DNA of 59,915 nt, taken from the NCBI GenBank assembly GCA_902496665.1, contig CABVBU010000016.1, positions 1 through 59,915 of the forward strand, given 5' to 3'. A program made the position numbers and the translations under genes. Origin of the DNA: an uncultured Clostridium sp. (GTDB lineage: Bacteria; Bacillota; Clostridia; Lachnospirales; Lachnospiraceae). Below the pieces are notes generated by a model. That model was not told the DNA's origin. It saw only the letters and a program-made list of their open reading frames with translations, and did no database searches. This document shows positions 44,542-52,905 of this stretch, one piece after another (the stretch's first letter is position 1; every line of letters begins with the position of its first letter).

Positions 44542-44635
44542 TAAATTGTTCAACATTTCTGGAAAATGATGGGTGACATAATAATTTTTGGTGAAATTTG
44601 ACGAAAAAGGGCGCCTTGATTTTACGAAACTGAAA

Positions 44636-44664
44636 TTGACTTTTGGCCGAAATTCAGAGATAAT
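44636..44664 (+). promoter_or_regulatory. Promoter of the Tad pilus locus
   Basis: TTGACT, 17-bp spacer, GATAAT; start ~44671, ~210 nt before the first coding frame. Confidence 0.7.
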
Positions 44665-44676
44665 AGGGACACATTC

Positions 44677-44757
44677 AGAAATGAGTTCTTCATTTCTAGA
44701 TAGCAGATGTATGACCGGCAGCTTCGCCGGATGCCCGGATTCAGGGCATGAAATCCG
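44677..44757 (+). promoter_or_regulatory. Structured leader of the Tad locus with mutually exclusive hairpins
   Basis: Hairpins AGAAATGA/TCATTTCT (44677-44697), CCGGC/GCCGG (44715-44730) and ATGCCC/GGGCAT (44731-44749). The last competes with CGGATT/AATCCG (44736-44757). No known riboswitch consensus is recognised. The remaining leader to 44880 shows nothing further. Confidence 0.45.
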
Positions 44758-44880
44758 TTTAACGTATTAATTTTTGAATTGCAGTAACTGGGAAAAGTCT
44801 CTTTTTTGATCCTTTCGAAAGAATTCTGGTCTTCGGGGAAGGTAATTGGAAAAGATGGCTGTGCGGGAGGTGATCTTATC

Positions 44881-45408
44881 GTGGTATTGTTTGCAGTTTT
44901 GCTGTCCGCGGCGGTGACAGACTGAAAGAAAGGAAAGATCTTTCACATTCAGATCATAGCAGGGATCGCGGCTGGAATGATCTTATCCTGCACGGGAAGC
45001 AGAGGATTAGGGGAGACGCAGACTCCTGCGGCGTTGGCGATTATCCAGGCGGGATATTTTATCCTGCGGGTTGTAGGAACATGCACGGTCTTTTACCCGT
45101 TCTTCCTGTGCCGGAGCATCGGCGCAGGGGATATCAAGCTTATGGGAGTAATCACTGGATTTCTGGGAGTCTGGGATGGCGTGCTTGTAATTGGTCTTGG
45201 AATGGTCTTTGCTGCCGTGGCGGCATCTTACCGGATGATCAAGCAGGGAACCGTCTGGTTTCGCCTGGAGCGGGCCGCCAGATTTGCGGTGGAGACGGGA
45301 ATTAAAGGGCGGCTCACGGAATATCCGGGGTATTCTGAGAAAGAAGGTCTTTTACGGCTGGGGCCGTATCTGTTTGCGGGATACTGTCTGTTTTTACTGA
45401 TCCAGTGA
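44881..45408 (+). pseudogene. Prepilin peptidase (A24, TadV/CpaA-like) interrupted by an in-frame TGA
   Basis: A GTG at 44881 with GGGAGG about ten bases upstream opens a frame whose first 14 codons (VVLFAVLLSAAVTD) match the first helix and catalytic Asp of A24 peptidases. Codon 15 is TGA (44923-44925). The frame then continues unbroken to 45408 with KKGKIFHIQIIAG, the second catalytic motif SIGAGDIKLMG and further helices. The position after the Asp is often Trp or Leu, so TGG to TGA is the simplest explanation. Reinitiation at the ATG 44977 would lose the first Asp. An intact second A24 peptidase lies at 52902-53333. Readthrough or a sequencing error is the alternative. Confidence 0.8.
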
Positions 45409-45502
45409 AGGGACGGGAACGCATATCTTACAGGACTGCTTAGCGGTCTGATCGAACGTATGCCGGAGTCTGATTCCGGCGGGGGAAAGGAAATGAGAAG
45501 AC

Positions 45503-46519
45503 ATGAAAAAGATGATGGCGGTTTATGACGCGGATACCAGGTATGCGGAGCGGTTGTCTGATTATGTAAACCGAAAGGAAAAGGGAGTTTTTACCGCCCA
45601 GGCGTTTACTTCAAAGGAAAAGCTGGCGGAGTACGCGAAAAAGCATGAGATCGACGTCCTGCTCTCGGGGGAACGGACAGATTCCGGGGATATTTCCGGA
45701 ATCCCGTCGGCCCAGAAGATCTACATGTCCGAGGAGACAGAGAAGCAGATGGATTCTGGAAAGGAGATCTATAAGTTCCAATCCGGGGACGATATTATCC
45801 GGGAGGTGATGGCGGCCTACAGTGAGATCCCGGGGATCAGGCCCAATACTGCCGGAGCTATGGGGCAGTCCAGGCGGATCATCGGAGTCTACTCGCCCAT
45901 CGGAAGATGCGGGAAGACATGCCTGGCATTAGCAATCGGACAGGTCCTTGCAAAGGAGGAGAAGGTCCTGTTTGTGACCCTGGATACCTTTACGGGATTT
46001 ACAGGACTCTTAAATGAGCGGTGGAAACGGGATCTTTCTGACCTCATCTACTACTATAAACAGGATCGTTTTCATGTGATCCGGCTGAATTCCATCGTCT
46101 ATTATCTCGGGGACATGGCGTGGATCCCGCCGATCCGCATTCCACAGGACTATACGCAGCTGTCGGTGCAGGAGATGGCGGACCTTTTAGAACGGATCCT
46201 GCAGGAAGGAAATTATACGACACTGGTTCTTGATGTGGGGGATTACGGGCGGGATGCGCTGCCGTTACTGGAAAAATGCCAGGTGGTCTACACACCGATC
46301 CGGGAGGACCCGTTTTCCGCAGAGAAAATGCGGGAGTTTGAGGAATACCTGGAGGCAGTGGGAAACGGCACGGTCATGGAAAAGATCCAGAAGATCCATG
46401 TGCCGATGGTGACCGGCGGGAGAAGAATGGAGCACTTTCCCCAGGAACTTCTGTGGGGTGATATGGGTGATTTTGTGAGGAGCCTGCTGAAAGGACAGAG
46501 GAACTTATGGGACAGCTGA
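45503..46519 (+). CDS. tadZ: TadZ/CpaE-like pilus assembly ATPase
   Basis: 338-residue two-domain protein. Residues 1-120 resemble a degenerate receiver domain (VYDADTRYAERLSDYV; no clear phosphoacceptor). Residues ~125-338 form a ParA/MinD-like ATPase with a deviant Walker A, VYSPIGRCGKTCLALAIG, and LVLDVGDYGRDALPLL as the Walker B region. TadZ proteins localise the Tad machine at the pole. AAAGGAAATG lies upstream. A small hairpin (45463-45481) precedes the gene, and the tadA start overlaps its end by 13 bp. Confidence 0.85.
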   Translation: MKKMMAVYDADTRYAERLSDYVNRKEKGVFTAQAFTSKEKLAEYAKKHEIDVLLSGERTDSGDISGIPSAQKIYMSEETEKQMDSGKEIYKFQSGDDIIREVMAAYSEIPGIRPNTAGAMGQSRRIIGVYSPIGRCGKTCLALAIGQVLAKEEKVLFVTLDTFTGFTGLLNERWKRDLSDLIYYYKQDRFHVIRLNSIVYYLGDMAWIPPIRIPQDYTQLSVQEMADLLERILQEGNYTTLVLDVGDYGRDALPLLEKCQVVYTPIREDPFSAEKMREFEEYLEAVGNGTVMEKIQKIHVPMVTGGRRMEHFPQELLWGDMGDFVRSLLKGQRNLWDS

Positions 46520-47745
46520 AACAGATGCTGCGGGAGCAGATCCTGGCAGAGATGACATATGACCGGCAGATGTCGGACGAGGAGATCGCGGAGCTTATCG
46601 ATCGGAAGATGGATGCCTGTATGGAGGGACAGCCGGAGGAATTCCCGCAGACACTTGAGGATCGCCTAAAGCTTCACCGGGAACTCTTTGATTCGTTCAG
46701 ACGTCTGGATATTCTGCAGGAGCTGGTGGACGATCCGAGGGTGACGGAGATCATGGTGAACGGGCCGGACCAGGTATTCGTAGAGACAGGGGGAAAGATC
46801 GGGCGGTGGGAAAAGTCTTTCGAATCCAGGGAGCAGTTGGAAGATCTGATTCAGCAGATCGTCAGCAGTGTGAACCGTATCGTCAACACGTCGATGCCGC
46901 TGGCGGACGCCAGGCTTTCAGACGGATCCCGAGTTCATGTGGTGCTGGAGCCGATAGCGTTAAACGGTCCGATTTTGACGATCCGGAAATTCCCGGAGCC
47001 AATGACGATGGAACGCCTTTTGGATTATGGAAGTATTTCCCCGGAAGCCGCGGACCTCTTAAAAACACTTGTAGCTGCGCGGTACAACATTTTCGTCAGC
47101 GGCGGAACCGGAGCGGGAAAAACGACCTTTTTGAATGCACTCTCAGAGTTTATCCCGCCCGGTGAGCGCGTGATCACGATCGAGGACGCAGCGGAGCTGC
47201 AGTTAAACCACATCGAAAACCTGGTGCGGATGGAGACGAGGGAAGCCAATGCGGAAGGTGCCGGGGCTATTGGGATCGGGGAACTGATCCGGGCGGCCCT
47301 TCGTATGCGGCCGGACAGGTTGATCATCGGTGAAGTGCGTGGAAAAGAGGCGCTGGACCTTTTACAGAGCCTCAACACAGGACATGACGGCGGATTTTCC
47401 AGCGGACATGCCAACAGTGTGAAGGATATGCTGTCCAGGCTTGAGACTATGGTGCTGATGGCAGCTGATCTGCCCCTGGCGGCGATCCGGAGCCAGATCG
47501 CGTCGGCGGTGGACATTATGGTCCATGTGTCAAGAATGCGGGACAAGACGAGAAAAGTAACGGCGATCGAGGAGGTGGACAGATTTGAAAACGGCGAGAT
47601 CATCCTCAATCCCCTGTTTGCCTTCCGTGAGGCGGAAAAAGCAGGAGACGGTCTCGGAAATACAGGGAAAGTGGAAGGAAGTCTTGAGCAGATCGGAACG
47701 CTTAAGCACCGGGAAAAGCTCAGACTTGCAGGGTATCGAGTATGA
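46507..47745 (+). CDS. tadA: TadA/CpaF secretion ATPase
   Basis: Hexameric ATPase driving Flp pilus assembly. The 412-residue protein has the N-terminal CpaF segment (LDILQELVDDPRVTEIMVNGPDQVFVE), Walker A GGTGAGKT at ~199-206, the Asp box ITIEDAAELQL, Walker B LRMRPDRLIIGEVRG and the His box GHDGGFSSGHAN. AGAGGAAC precedes the ATG, which lies inside the tadZ end. The 3' end appears to overlap the tadB start by about 60 bp. Confidence 0.96.
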   Translation: MGQLKQMLREQILAEMTYDRQMSDEEIAELIDRKMDACMEGQPEEFPQTLEDRLKLHRELFDSFRRLDILQELVDDPRVTEIMVNGPDQVFVETGGKIGRWEKSFESREQLEDLIQQIVSSVNRIVNTSMPLADARLSDGSRVHVVLEPIALNGPILTIRKFPEPMTMERLLDYGSISPEAADLLKTLVAARYNIFVSGGTGAGKTTFLNALSEFIPPGERVITIEDAAELQLNHIENLVRMETREANAEGAGAIGIGELIRAALRMRPDRLIIGEVRGKEALDLLQSLNTGHDGGFSSGHANSVKDMLSRLETMVLMAADLPLAAIRSQIASAVDIMVHVSRMRDKTRKVTAIEEVDRFENGEIILNPLFAFREAEKAGDGLGNTGKVEGSLEQIGTLKHREKLRLAGYRV

Positions 47746-48472
47746 GACGTATACGCTGAGCCGAAGGGAGTGGGTGCTTTACGGGGCAGAAGGAATTCTT
47801 TTGGCGTCGGTGCTGGACTATGTGTTTTATCGGAGTCTTCTTTTGATTTTGCTTATTCTTCCGGCGGGGATCCTGTTTCCACTGGCCTTAAAGAAAAGGC
47901 TGAAGCAGAGGCGGATGGAAAAACTGCGGGGGGAGTTTAAGGACGCGATCCTCGCGGTGGCATCAGGGCTGAATGCGGGGTATTCGGTGGAGAATGCGTT
48001 TGCGGTGAGTTTAAAGGAGATGGAGGAGATCCACGGGAGCGATTCCATGATCGCGAAGGAGATCCGGCTGATCCTGCGAAAGGTCCGGATGAATCTGACA
48101 TTTGAGGATGCATTGGGGGACTTTGCGGCGAGAAGCGGCCTGGACGATGTGGAAAATTTTGCGGATGTGTTTCTTGCGGCGAGAAAAAGCGGCGGAGAAC
48201 TGATGCGGATCATCACCAGGACCGCAGAGATCATCGGGGAAAAGATCCGGATCCAGGAGGAGATCCTGACGGCAACGGCATCAAAACGCATGGAGCAAAG
48301 GATCATGAGTGGGATTCCCGTTTTGATCGTAATCTACATTGAGCTGACGTCACCGGGGTTCTTTGGGATTCTGTATACAACGCTGATCGGGCGGATGCTG
48401 ATGACGGTCTGCCTTGCAGTCTATCTTGCTTCATGCTGGCTGGCCGATTATTTCCTGGAGATCGAAGTATGA
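47684..48472 (+). CDS. tadB: TadB-like inner-membrane platform protein (T2SSF domain)
   Basis: Integral membrane scaffold of the Tad system. From the TTG at 47684 it is 262 residues: YTLSRREWVLYGAEGILLASVLDYVFYR leads into two helices, a T2SSF core (FKDAILAVASGLNAGYSVENAF, FAARSGLDDVENFADVF, SGGELMRIITRTAEII), then two C-terminal helices. Start choice is uncertain. TTG at 47684 has AAGGAA close upstream; TTG at 47585 also has a GGAGG but would overlap tadA by 160 bp. The stop overlaps the next start (ATGA). Confidence 0.85.
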   Translation: MSRSERLSTGKSSDLQGIEYETYTLSRREWVLYGAEGILLASVLDYVFYRSLLLILLILPAGILFPLALKKRLKQRRMEKLRGEFKDAILAVASGLNAGYSVENAFAVSLKEMEEIHGSDSMIAKEIRLILRKVRMNLTFEDALGDFAARSGLDDVENFADVFLAARKSGGELMRIITRTAEIIGEKIRIQEEILTATASKRMEQRIMSGIPVLIVIYIELTSPGFFGILYTTLIGRMLMTVCLAVYLASCWLADYFLEIEV

Positions 48473-49695
48473 GAGAAAAAGCGCGAAGAGGCAGGTTGAA
48501 CGAGTACGGAAAAGAGTATGGAAAGTATGCGGCGTGTGTGATATCTGGTTTTATGCTTTACGGGGTATCGGAGGCGGCAGGAGAAATAGGGGATCCTGTC
48601 CGTGACGGGGTTCTTGTACGAAATGAGTATGGCGGCGGAGACCGGCAGTATGAGCTTCTGGTGGAAGGTCTGGAAAACTGGAAAGAACAGGTGGAAGTCA
48701 CGGTTCCTGAGAGGAAAATGTCAGATGCGGAGGTTCAGAAGGAACTTCCGGGGATCATGGAGTACCTGAAGGGGGAGATATTAGGGGGAAATTCGTCTCT
48801 TTCGAAGGTACAGAGTGACCTGAACCTTACCAAGGCGCTTGTAAAGTATGGACTTTCTGTTGAATGGGAGTCCGAGGATCCCGAGACCGTGAGCGATATG
48901 GGACTGATCGGATCCGAGATGCCAGAGAGCGGGAAAACGGTGACTCTGCGGGCAGGACTTATGAACGGATCTTCTGTTACCTGGGTGGAGATTCCTGTGA
49001 CGGTGTTTCCAGAGACCGAGACGTTGGGAGAAACATTTGCAGCGTTTTTGGGGAAGCTTGCGGAGAAAGATCTGGAGACAGGACAGGTGGTGCTGCCAGA
49101 GACTTTTGACGGGAGAACTCTCCATTATCGGTCGGCAGATGGAGGCGGAAACGGCGGACTGATCTTTCTGGGGATCGCTGCGGCGCTATGTCTGTTCCTG
49201 AAGGAAAAGAGTGACGCAAAGGAAGCGAAAAAGCAGTGGGAAGACCGGATGATCCTGGACTATCCGGAGCTGTTGTCGGACTTTGTGGTCTTGACAGGGG
49301 CCGGTTATCCGGTCCGCCAGGCATGGAAAAAGCAGGTCATGGATGCAGAGAGCAAAAATAAAGTGCTTCTCCATCCAGTATATCGGGAGATGAGGACTGC
49401 CTTGAACCAGATGGAGACAGGGACACCTGAGATCCGGGCATACGGGGAGTTTGGACGGCGGATCGGTCTGGGATGCTATATAAAATTTGCGTCCCTGCTC
49501 GGAAACAGTGTGAGTACGGGAGGAAAAGATCTGAGGCGGCTTCTTGAGGAGGAGATGGAGACGGCATTCCGTCAGAGAAAAGAACTTGCGCTCCGAAAAG
49601 GCGAGGAGGCGTCCACAAAGCTTCTGATCCCGATGTTTCTCATGCTGGGAGTTGTGATGGTCATGGTGGTGGCACCGGCGTTTTTGTCACTGTAG
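48469..49695 (+). CDS. TadC-like platform protein with a large extracytoplasmic insertion
   Basis: 408 residues. After a first helix (~residues 20-38) there are ~140 residues that look extracytoplasmic and beta-rich (YELLVEGLENWKEQVEVTVPE, KTVTLRAGLMNGSSVTWVEIPV), unlike ordinary TadC. A helix (GGLIFLGIAAALCLFL) and a single T2SSF-like cytoplasmic domain follow (YPELLSDFVVLTGAGYPVRQAW, ASTKLLIPMFLMLGVVMVMVVAPAF). The T2SSF core and the position after TadB give the assignment; the role of the added domain is unknown. ATGA overlap with tadB. Confidence 0.75.
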   Translation: MREKARRGRLNEYGKEYGKYAACVISGFMLYGVSEAAGEIGDPVRDGVLVRNEYGGGDRQYELLVEGLENWKEQVEVTVPERKMSDAEVQKELPGIMEYLKGEILGGNSSLSKVQSDLNLTKALVKYGLSVEWESEDPETVSDMGLIGSEMPESGKTVTLRAGLMNGSSVTWVEIPVTVFPETETLGETFAAFLGKLAEKDLETGQVVLPETFDGRTLHYRSADGGGNGGLIFLGIAAALCLFLKEKSDAKEAKKQWEDRMILDYPELLSDFVVLTGAGYPVRQAWKKQVMDAESKNKVLLHPVYREMRTALNQMETGTPEIRAYGEFGRRIGLGCYIKFASLLGNSVSTGGKDLRRLLEEEMETAFRQRKELALRKGEEASTKLLIPMFLMLGVVMVMVVAPAFLSL

Positions 49696-49789
49696 AGACT
49701 GAAAAAATGATCCTTTATGTTTTAGCTGCACGGCGGAAAATGCCTGTAGCAGGAATGGAAGATCCAGAAGAGATATGGGAGGTGTATGT

Positions 49790-49957
49790 ATGCAGTTGAA
49801 GAGATTTCTTATGGAAGAAGATGGCGTTGGAGTTATTGAGGTGGTTCTGATCCTCGTGGTGCTCATTGGACTTGTCATTGTGTTTAAGACCCAGATCAAC
49901 AAGCTTTTGACAGCAATCTTTACGGAGATCAACAAACAGGCGAAAGAGGTATATTAG
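49790..49957 (+). CDS. flp: Flp-type type IVb pilin
   Basis: 55-residue prepilin. A short leader ends EEDG, then VGVIEVVLILVVLIGLVIVFK, with the Glu at +5 after the predicted G/V cleavage site, the standard class III signal. The rest is a helix (INKLLTAIFTEINKQAKEVY). GGGAGG is seven bases before the ATG at 49790. It lies directly before the DUF5702 gene (stop and start adjacent). Processing would need a prepilin peptidase, for which only the downstream copy is intact. Confidence 0.9.
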   Translation: MQLKRFLMEEDGVGVIEVVLILVVLIGLVIVFKTQINKLLTAIFTEINKQAKEVY

Positions 49958-51814
49958 ATGAGGTACCGGGGAGAGATTACAGTTTTTCTGAGCCTGACAC
50001 TGATATGTGTGCTGGCACTTGTCCTGGGACTTGTGGAATCGGCAAGAACGGCGGGAGCGAGACTGTATCTTCGGATGGCATCGGATTCGGCGGTGTCATC
50101 GGTGATGAGTTACTATAACCGGAATTTATGGGATCGTTATCAGCTCCTATTCCTGGAATATGAATCGGAGGCGGCGATCAAGGAGACCTTCGGCCGCTAT
50201 CTCGATTTCTATCTGGAACAGGCAAATATGTATCCGGCAAGACGGGAAAACGTAACACTCTCCGGAATGTCCCGTATGGTGGATGAGAACGGGAGGTGGC
50301 TTGAGGAGGAGATCGCTGCCTATATGAAGTACCGTCTCCCGGAGCTTGCAGTGTCCGGAAGCGGGCTTTTGAAGGAGGCGGAGCAGGTAAAGAAAGCGGG
50401 AGACTTCCAGACTCTGTATGATTCCTGCTGCGGATCCGGGCGTTCGGTGCGCAGGCTGGAAAAGGCGGGGCAGGCGGTTGAAAAGTCACTGAAGACGATA
50501 GAAGAAACGCGGGAAAAGCTTTGCGATGCGGCAGATGAAGAGAGAGCGGCTGCGTTTAAGAGGCACGCGGCTGTTTTAAAGCGGGAACTAAAAGGATTTC
50601 CGGGGCTGGTAAAAAAGTTTCAGAAGGAACTGGAGCGCCTGGAAACAGAGAACAAAAAAATGGATTCCGGACAGCTGGAAGATGAGACGGCGTCCGGGAC
50701 ATTGGGACAGGAAATATCTACATGTAATGAGGTGATCAAAAGCGCAAAGGAGCGGCTTGCAGGATATCTGCAGATGGAAACGCAAACCGAGCGGAATCTG
50801 GAGCTTCTGGAGGAGGCATGCGAGCTTCTCGATATGGAATCAGATGCGGAGGATGAAGAGGAGGAAGAAACAGAATGGGAGCAGATCAGTCAGTGCGTGG
50901 AGGAGATGGAGAACTTAGAGTCAGTGGATTCTGGTCCGAAGGATAAAAAGAAAGCGGCTGCATTGGACCGCCTGGAGGAACTTTTTGACAAAGAACTGCT
51001 GGATATTCTTCTTCCTGCCGGAACGGCGATCTCGCAGAACGCTGTTTCCTTAAAAGGAATCCCGTCCGCGTCGAAATATCAGAATGATACGGGAAGCTCA
51101 GACGCAGAGGGAAACGGGATTTTGGAGGCAGCACCGAGACAGTTGGCTGTAAATGCATATGTTCCGCTGTATTTCTCTTCATTCTTAAAAGAAAATGGAT
51201 CAGAACCATCGGTATTGCGATATGAGATGGAATATCTTCTCGCAGGGAAGAAATCGGACCGGGAAAACTTAAAGGATTCTGTGAACCAGGTACTTACACT
51301 CAGAGGAGCAATGAACTTACTGTTTTTGCTGAATTCCCCGGATAAAAAGGCGGAGGCGGATGCCCTGGCGGCAGCAGTGTCGGTGGGAATCGTACCAGCG
51401 CAGATGGCGTTGTCCTTTTTTATCCTGACGCTGTGGGCGTTCGGGGAGGCGGTGCTGGATGTAAAAACGCTGTTGGCAGGCGAAAAGATACCGTTCTGGA
51501 AGACTGAAGGAACCTGGAAGACCAGTCTTTCCAGGCTGTTGGATCAGTCGTTTTTGAAGGAGACAGGGGAAAGCTCCGGGGAGGGAAGAACATATACGGA
51601 GTATTTAAGCTGCTTGATCTTTCTCATGGACCGGAAAACAAGAAATTTCCGGATGATGGATCTGATCCAGTGGAATATCCGGGCGGAACAGCCGGATTTC
51701 TCGGTGGTGAGCTGCGCATACCGGATTGAGATCGAGACGGAGGTTCTGCAGAAGCATATGTTTTTTCAGAAAGAGGAATATAAGGGAACTGTGTATGCAG
51801 CGGGATCATATTAA
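49958..51814 (+). CDS. DUF5702 domain protein (TadG-like)
   Basis: 618 residues. The N-terminal membrane helix (RGEITVFLSLTLICVLALVLGLVESAR) is followed by ASDSAVSSVMSYYNRNLWDRYQLLFLEYE, a hallmark of the DUF5702 proteins found in Lachnospiraceae Tad loci. A long coiled coil spans roughly residues 140-330, and a hydrophobic segment near 470-490 (GIVPAQMALSFFILTLWAFG) may be a second membrane helix. Probably an envelope component of the pilus; its biochemical role is unknown. It starts immediately after the flp stop. Confidence 0.8.
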   Translation: MRYRGEITVFLSLTLICVLALVLGLVESARTAGARLYLRMASDSAVSSVMSYYNRNLWDRYQLLFLEYESEAAIKETFGRYLDFYLEQANMYPARRENVTLSGMSRMVDENGRWLEEEIAAYMKYRLPELAVSGSGLLKEAEQVKKAGDFQTLYDSCCGSGRSVRRLEKAGQAVEKSLKTIEETREKLCDAADEERAAAFKRHAAVLKRELKGFPGLVKKFQKELERLETENKKMDSGQLEDETASGTLGQEISTCNEVIKSAKERLAGYLQMETQTERNLELLEEACELLDMESDAEDEEEEETEWEQISQCVEEMENLESVDSGPKDKKKAAALDRLEELFDKELLDILLPAGTAISQNAVSLKGIPSASKYQNDTGSSDAEGNGILEAAPRQLAVNAYVPLYFSSFLKENGSEPSVLRYEMEYLLAGKKSDRENLKDSVNQVLTLRGAMNLLFLLNSPDKKAEADALAAAVSVGIVPAQMALSFFILTLWAFGEAVLDVKTLLAGEKIPFWKTEGTWKTSLSRLLDQSFLKETGESSGEGRTYTEYLSCLIFLMDRKTRNFRMMDLIQWNIRAEQPDFSVVSCAYRIEIETEVLQKHMFFQKEEYKGTVYAAGSY

Positions 51815-51837
51815 TGCTGTGGAAACAGCCCCATCAT

Positions 51838-51969
51838 CTGACTATAAGCAGGTCTGCGCACTTGCTGTGCTGACTGTAAGAAAACATAATCGGGAAGGCA
51901 AAAATCCCATCGGCGCAGCCGATCTGGAATAGATTCCTGATTGTAACTATGAAGGTACTGAGTAGTTAC
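51838..51969. repeat. Copy C of the interspersed inverted-repeat element, within the Tad locus
   Basis: About 132 bp. The right end TACTGAGTAGTTAC and body match copy B closely. The left end is degraded and no target duplication remains. The hairpin at 51851-51875 is kept with G-U pairs, and that at 51908-51924 shows ATCGGC/GCCGAT where copy B has ATCAGC/GCTGAT, a compensated pair. Confidence 0.78.
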
Positions 51970-51993
51970 ATTTAATTTAGATAAAGGAGGTGT

Positions 51994-52905
51994 ATGGCTG
52001 TGCTCTTCTTTGCCGGTTTTAATAAAATGAATAAGCGATGCCATTCTTATAGGTCAAAGATGTCTCTCCAAGTACATTATCCCCTGCTGGCAAGGAGAGC
52101 GCATCCATGCACCTCCTCACTCCCGGCCTCCATGACAGTGGAAGCTGCGCTTGTCCTTCCGCTCACCCTGTTTTTCTTTCTGGCACTTCTCCAACCAGTC
52201 ACCTGGCTTGACAGGCAGAGAAAGGTTCAGACTGCCATGGAGCGGATTGGCGAGGAGATCAGTCAATATGGGATCTTGGCGGAGGCGGTGGAAAACGGAG
52301 ACAAAGAGCTGCCGGCATTCTGCACGGACGCTGCGGCAGCTCTTTGGATCCGGGGAAGAATCGGTCAGTACGCGGATCATGTGACGGTGAAAAAGGCAGA
52401 TGTATATAGAGAAAACGGTGAGATCGAATTTGTGGTGGAGTATCAGGAGGAGATTCCGGTTTTTGAGGCAGTTCTGGGAAAACAGACGGAGACTGTAGCT
52501 GTGAAACGGAGGTCCTGGATCGGAATTCCCGGGAAATTAAAGGGAGACGGGGCTTATCGAGATAGTGATGGGGACGAGCAGACGGAGATGGTCTATGTAG
52601 GAGCCGGAATGGGGAGATATCACCTGTTCCGGGACTGCCATTATATTTCGAATGAGTACATGCCTGTCACAAGATCTGAGGCAGAAAACGGCAAGGCTCC
52701 CGGAGAAAAACGAACGCCCTGTGCTGTCTGCGGGAAAAAGGGAGATAGTTTGGAGACTGTTTATATCACAACGGCAGGCGAGCACTATCACTACGATAAA
52801 AATTGCAGGTCTATGATGTCCTATGTGCGGGAAGTACCGAAAGGTGAGGCGGAACATCTGGGATTGTGTTCATACTGCGAGAGGAAAAAGGGGGAGACAG
52901 AATGA
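51994..52905 (+). CDS. TadE-like pseudopilin with two C-terminal His/Cys modules
   Basis: 303 residues. After ~45 basic residues comes ASMTVEAALVLPLTLFFFLALL, a TadE-type prepilin motif with Glu at +5. A soluble domain follows, and the C-terminal ~105 residues hold two tandem modules: MVYVGAGMGRYHLFRDCHYI...CAVC and TVYITTAGEHYHYDKNCRS...CSYC. Each has the pattern H-x3/4-C then C-x2-C, a likely zinc site resembling small Ada-like metal-binding domains. AAAGGAGG precedes the ATG. An interspersed repeat separates it from the DUF5702 gene. The stop overlaps the prepilin peptidase start. Confidence 0.75.
   Translation: MAVLFFAGFNKMNKRCHSYRSKMSLQVHYPLLARRAHPCTSSLPASMTVEAALVLPLTLFFFLALLQPVTWLDRQRKVQTAMERIGEEISQYGILAEAVENGDKELPAFCTDAAAALWIRGRIGQYADHVTVKKADVYRENGEIEFVVEYQEEIPVFEAVLGKQTETVAVKRRSWIGIPGKLKGDGAYRDSDGDEQTEMVYVGAGMGRYHLFRDCHYISNEYMPVTRSEAENGKAPGEKRTPCAVCGKKGDSLETVYITTAGEHYHYDKNCRSMMSYVREVPKGEAEHLGLCSYCERKKGETE

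Noticed and set aside
44820..44880. Upstream extension of the broken prepilin peptidase frame
   Set aside because: The frame stays open but holds no family-like sequence, and the strong SD points to GTG 44881.
44923..44925. TGA in the prepilin peptidase as a selenocysteine codon
   Set aside because: No A24 peptidase is known to use Sec, the position is not a thiol site, and no SECIS-like stem directly follows.
47585..47684. Longer tadB start at the TTG 47585 with its own GGAGG
   Set aside because: It would overlap tadA by 160 bp and add residues without family character; the GGAGG lies within conserved tadA codons.
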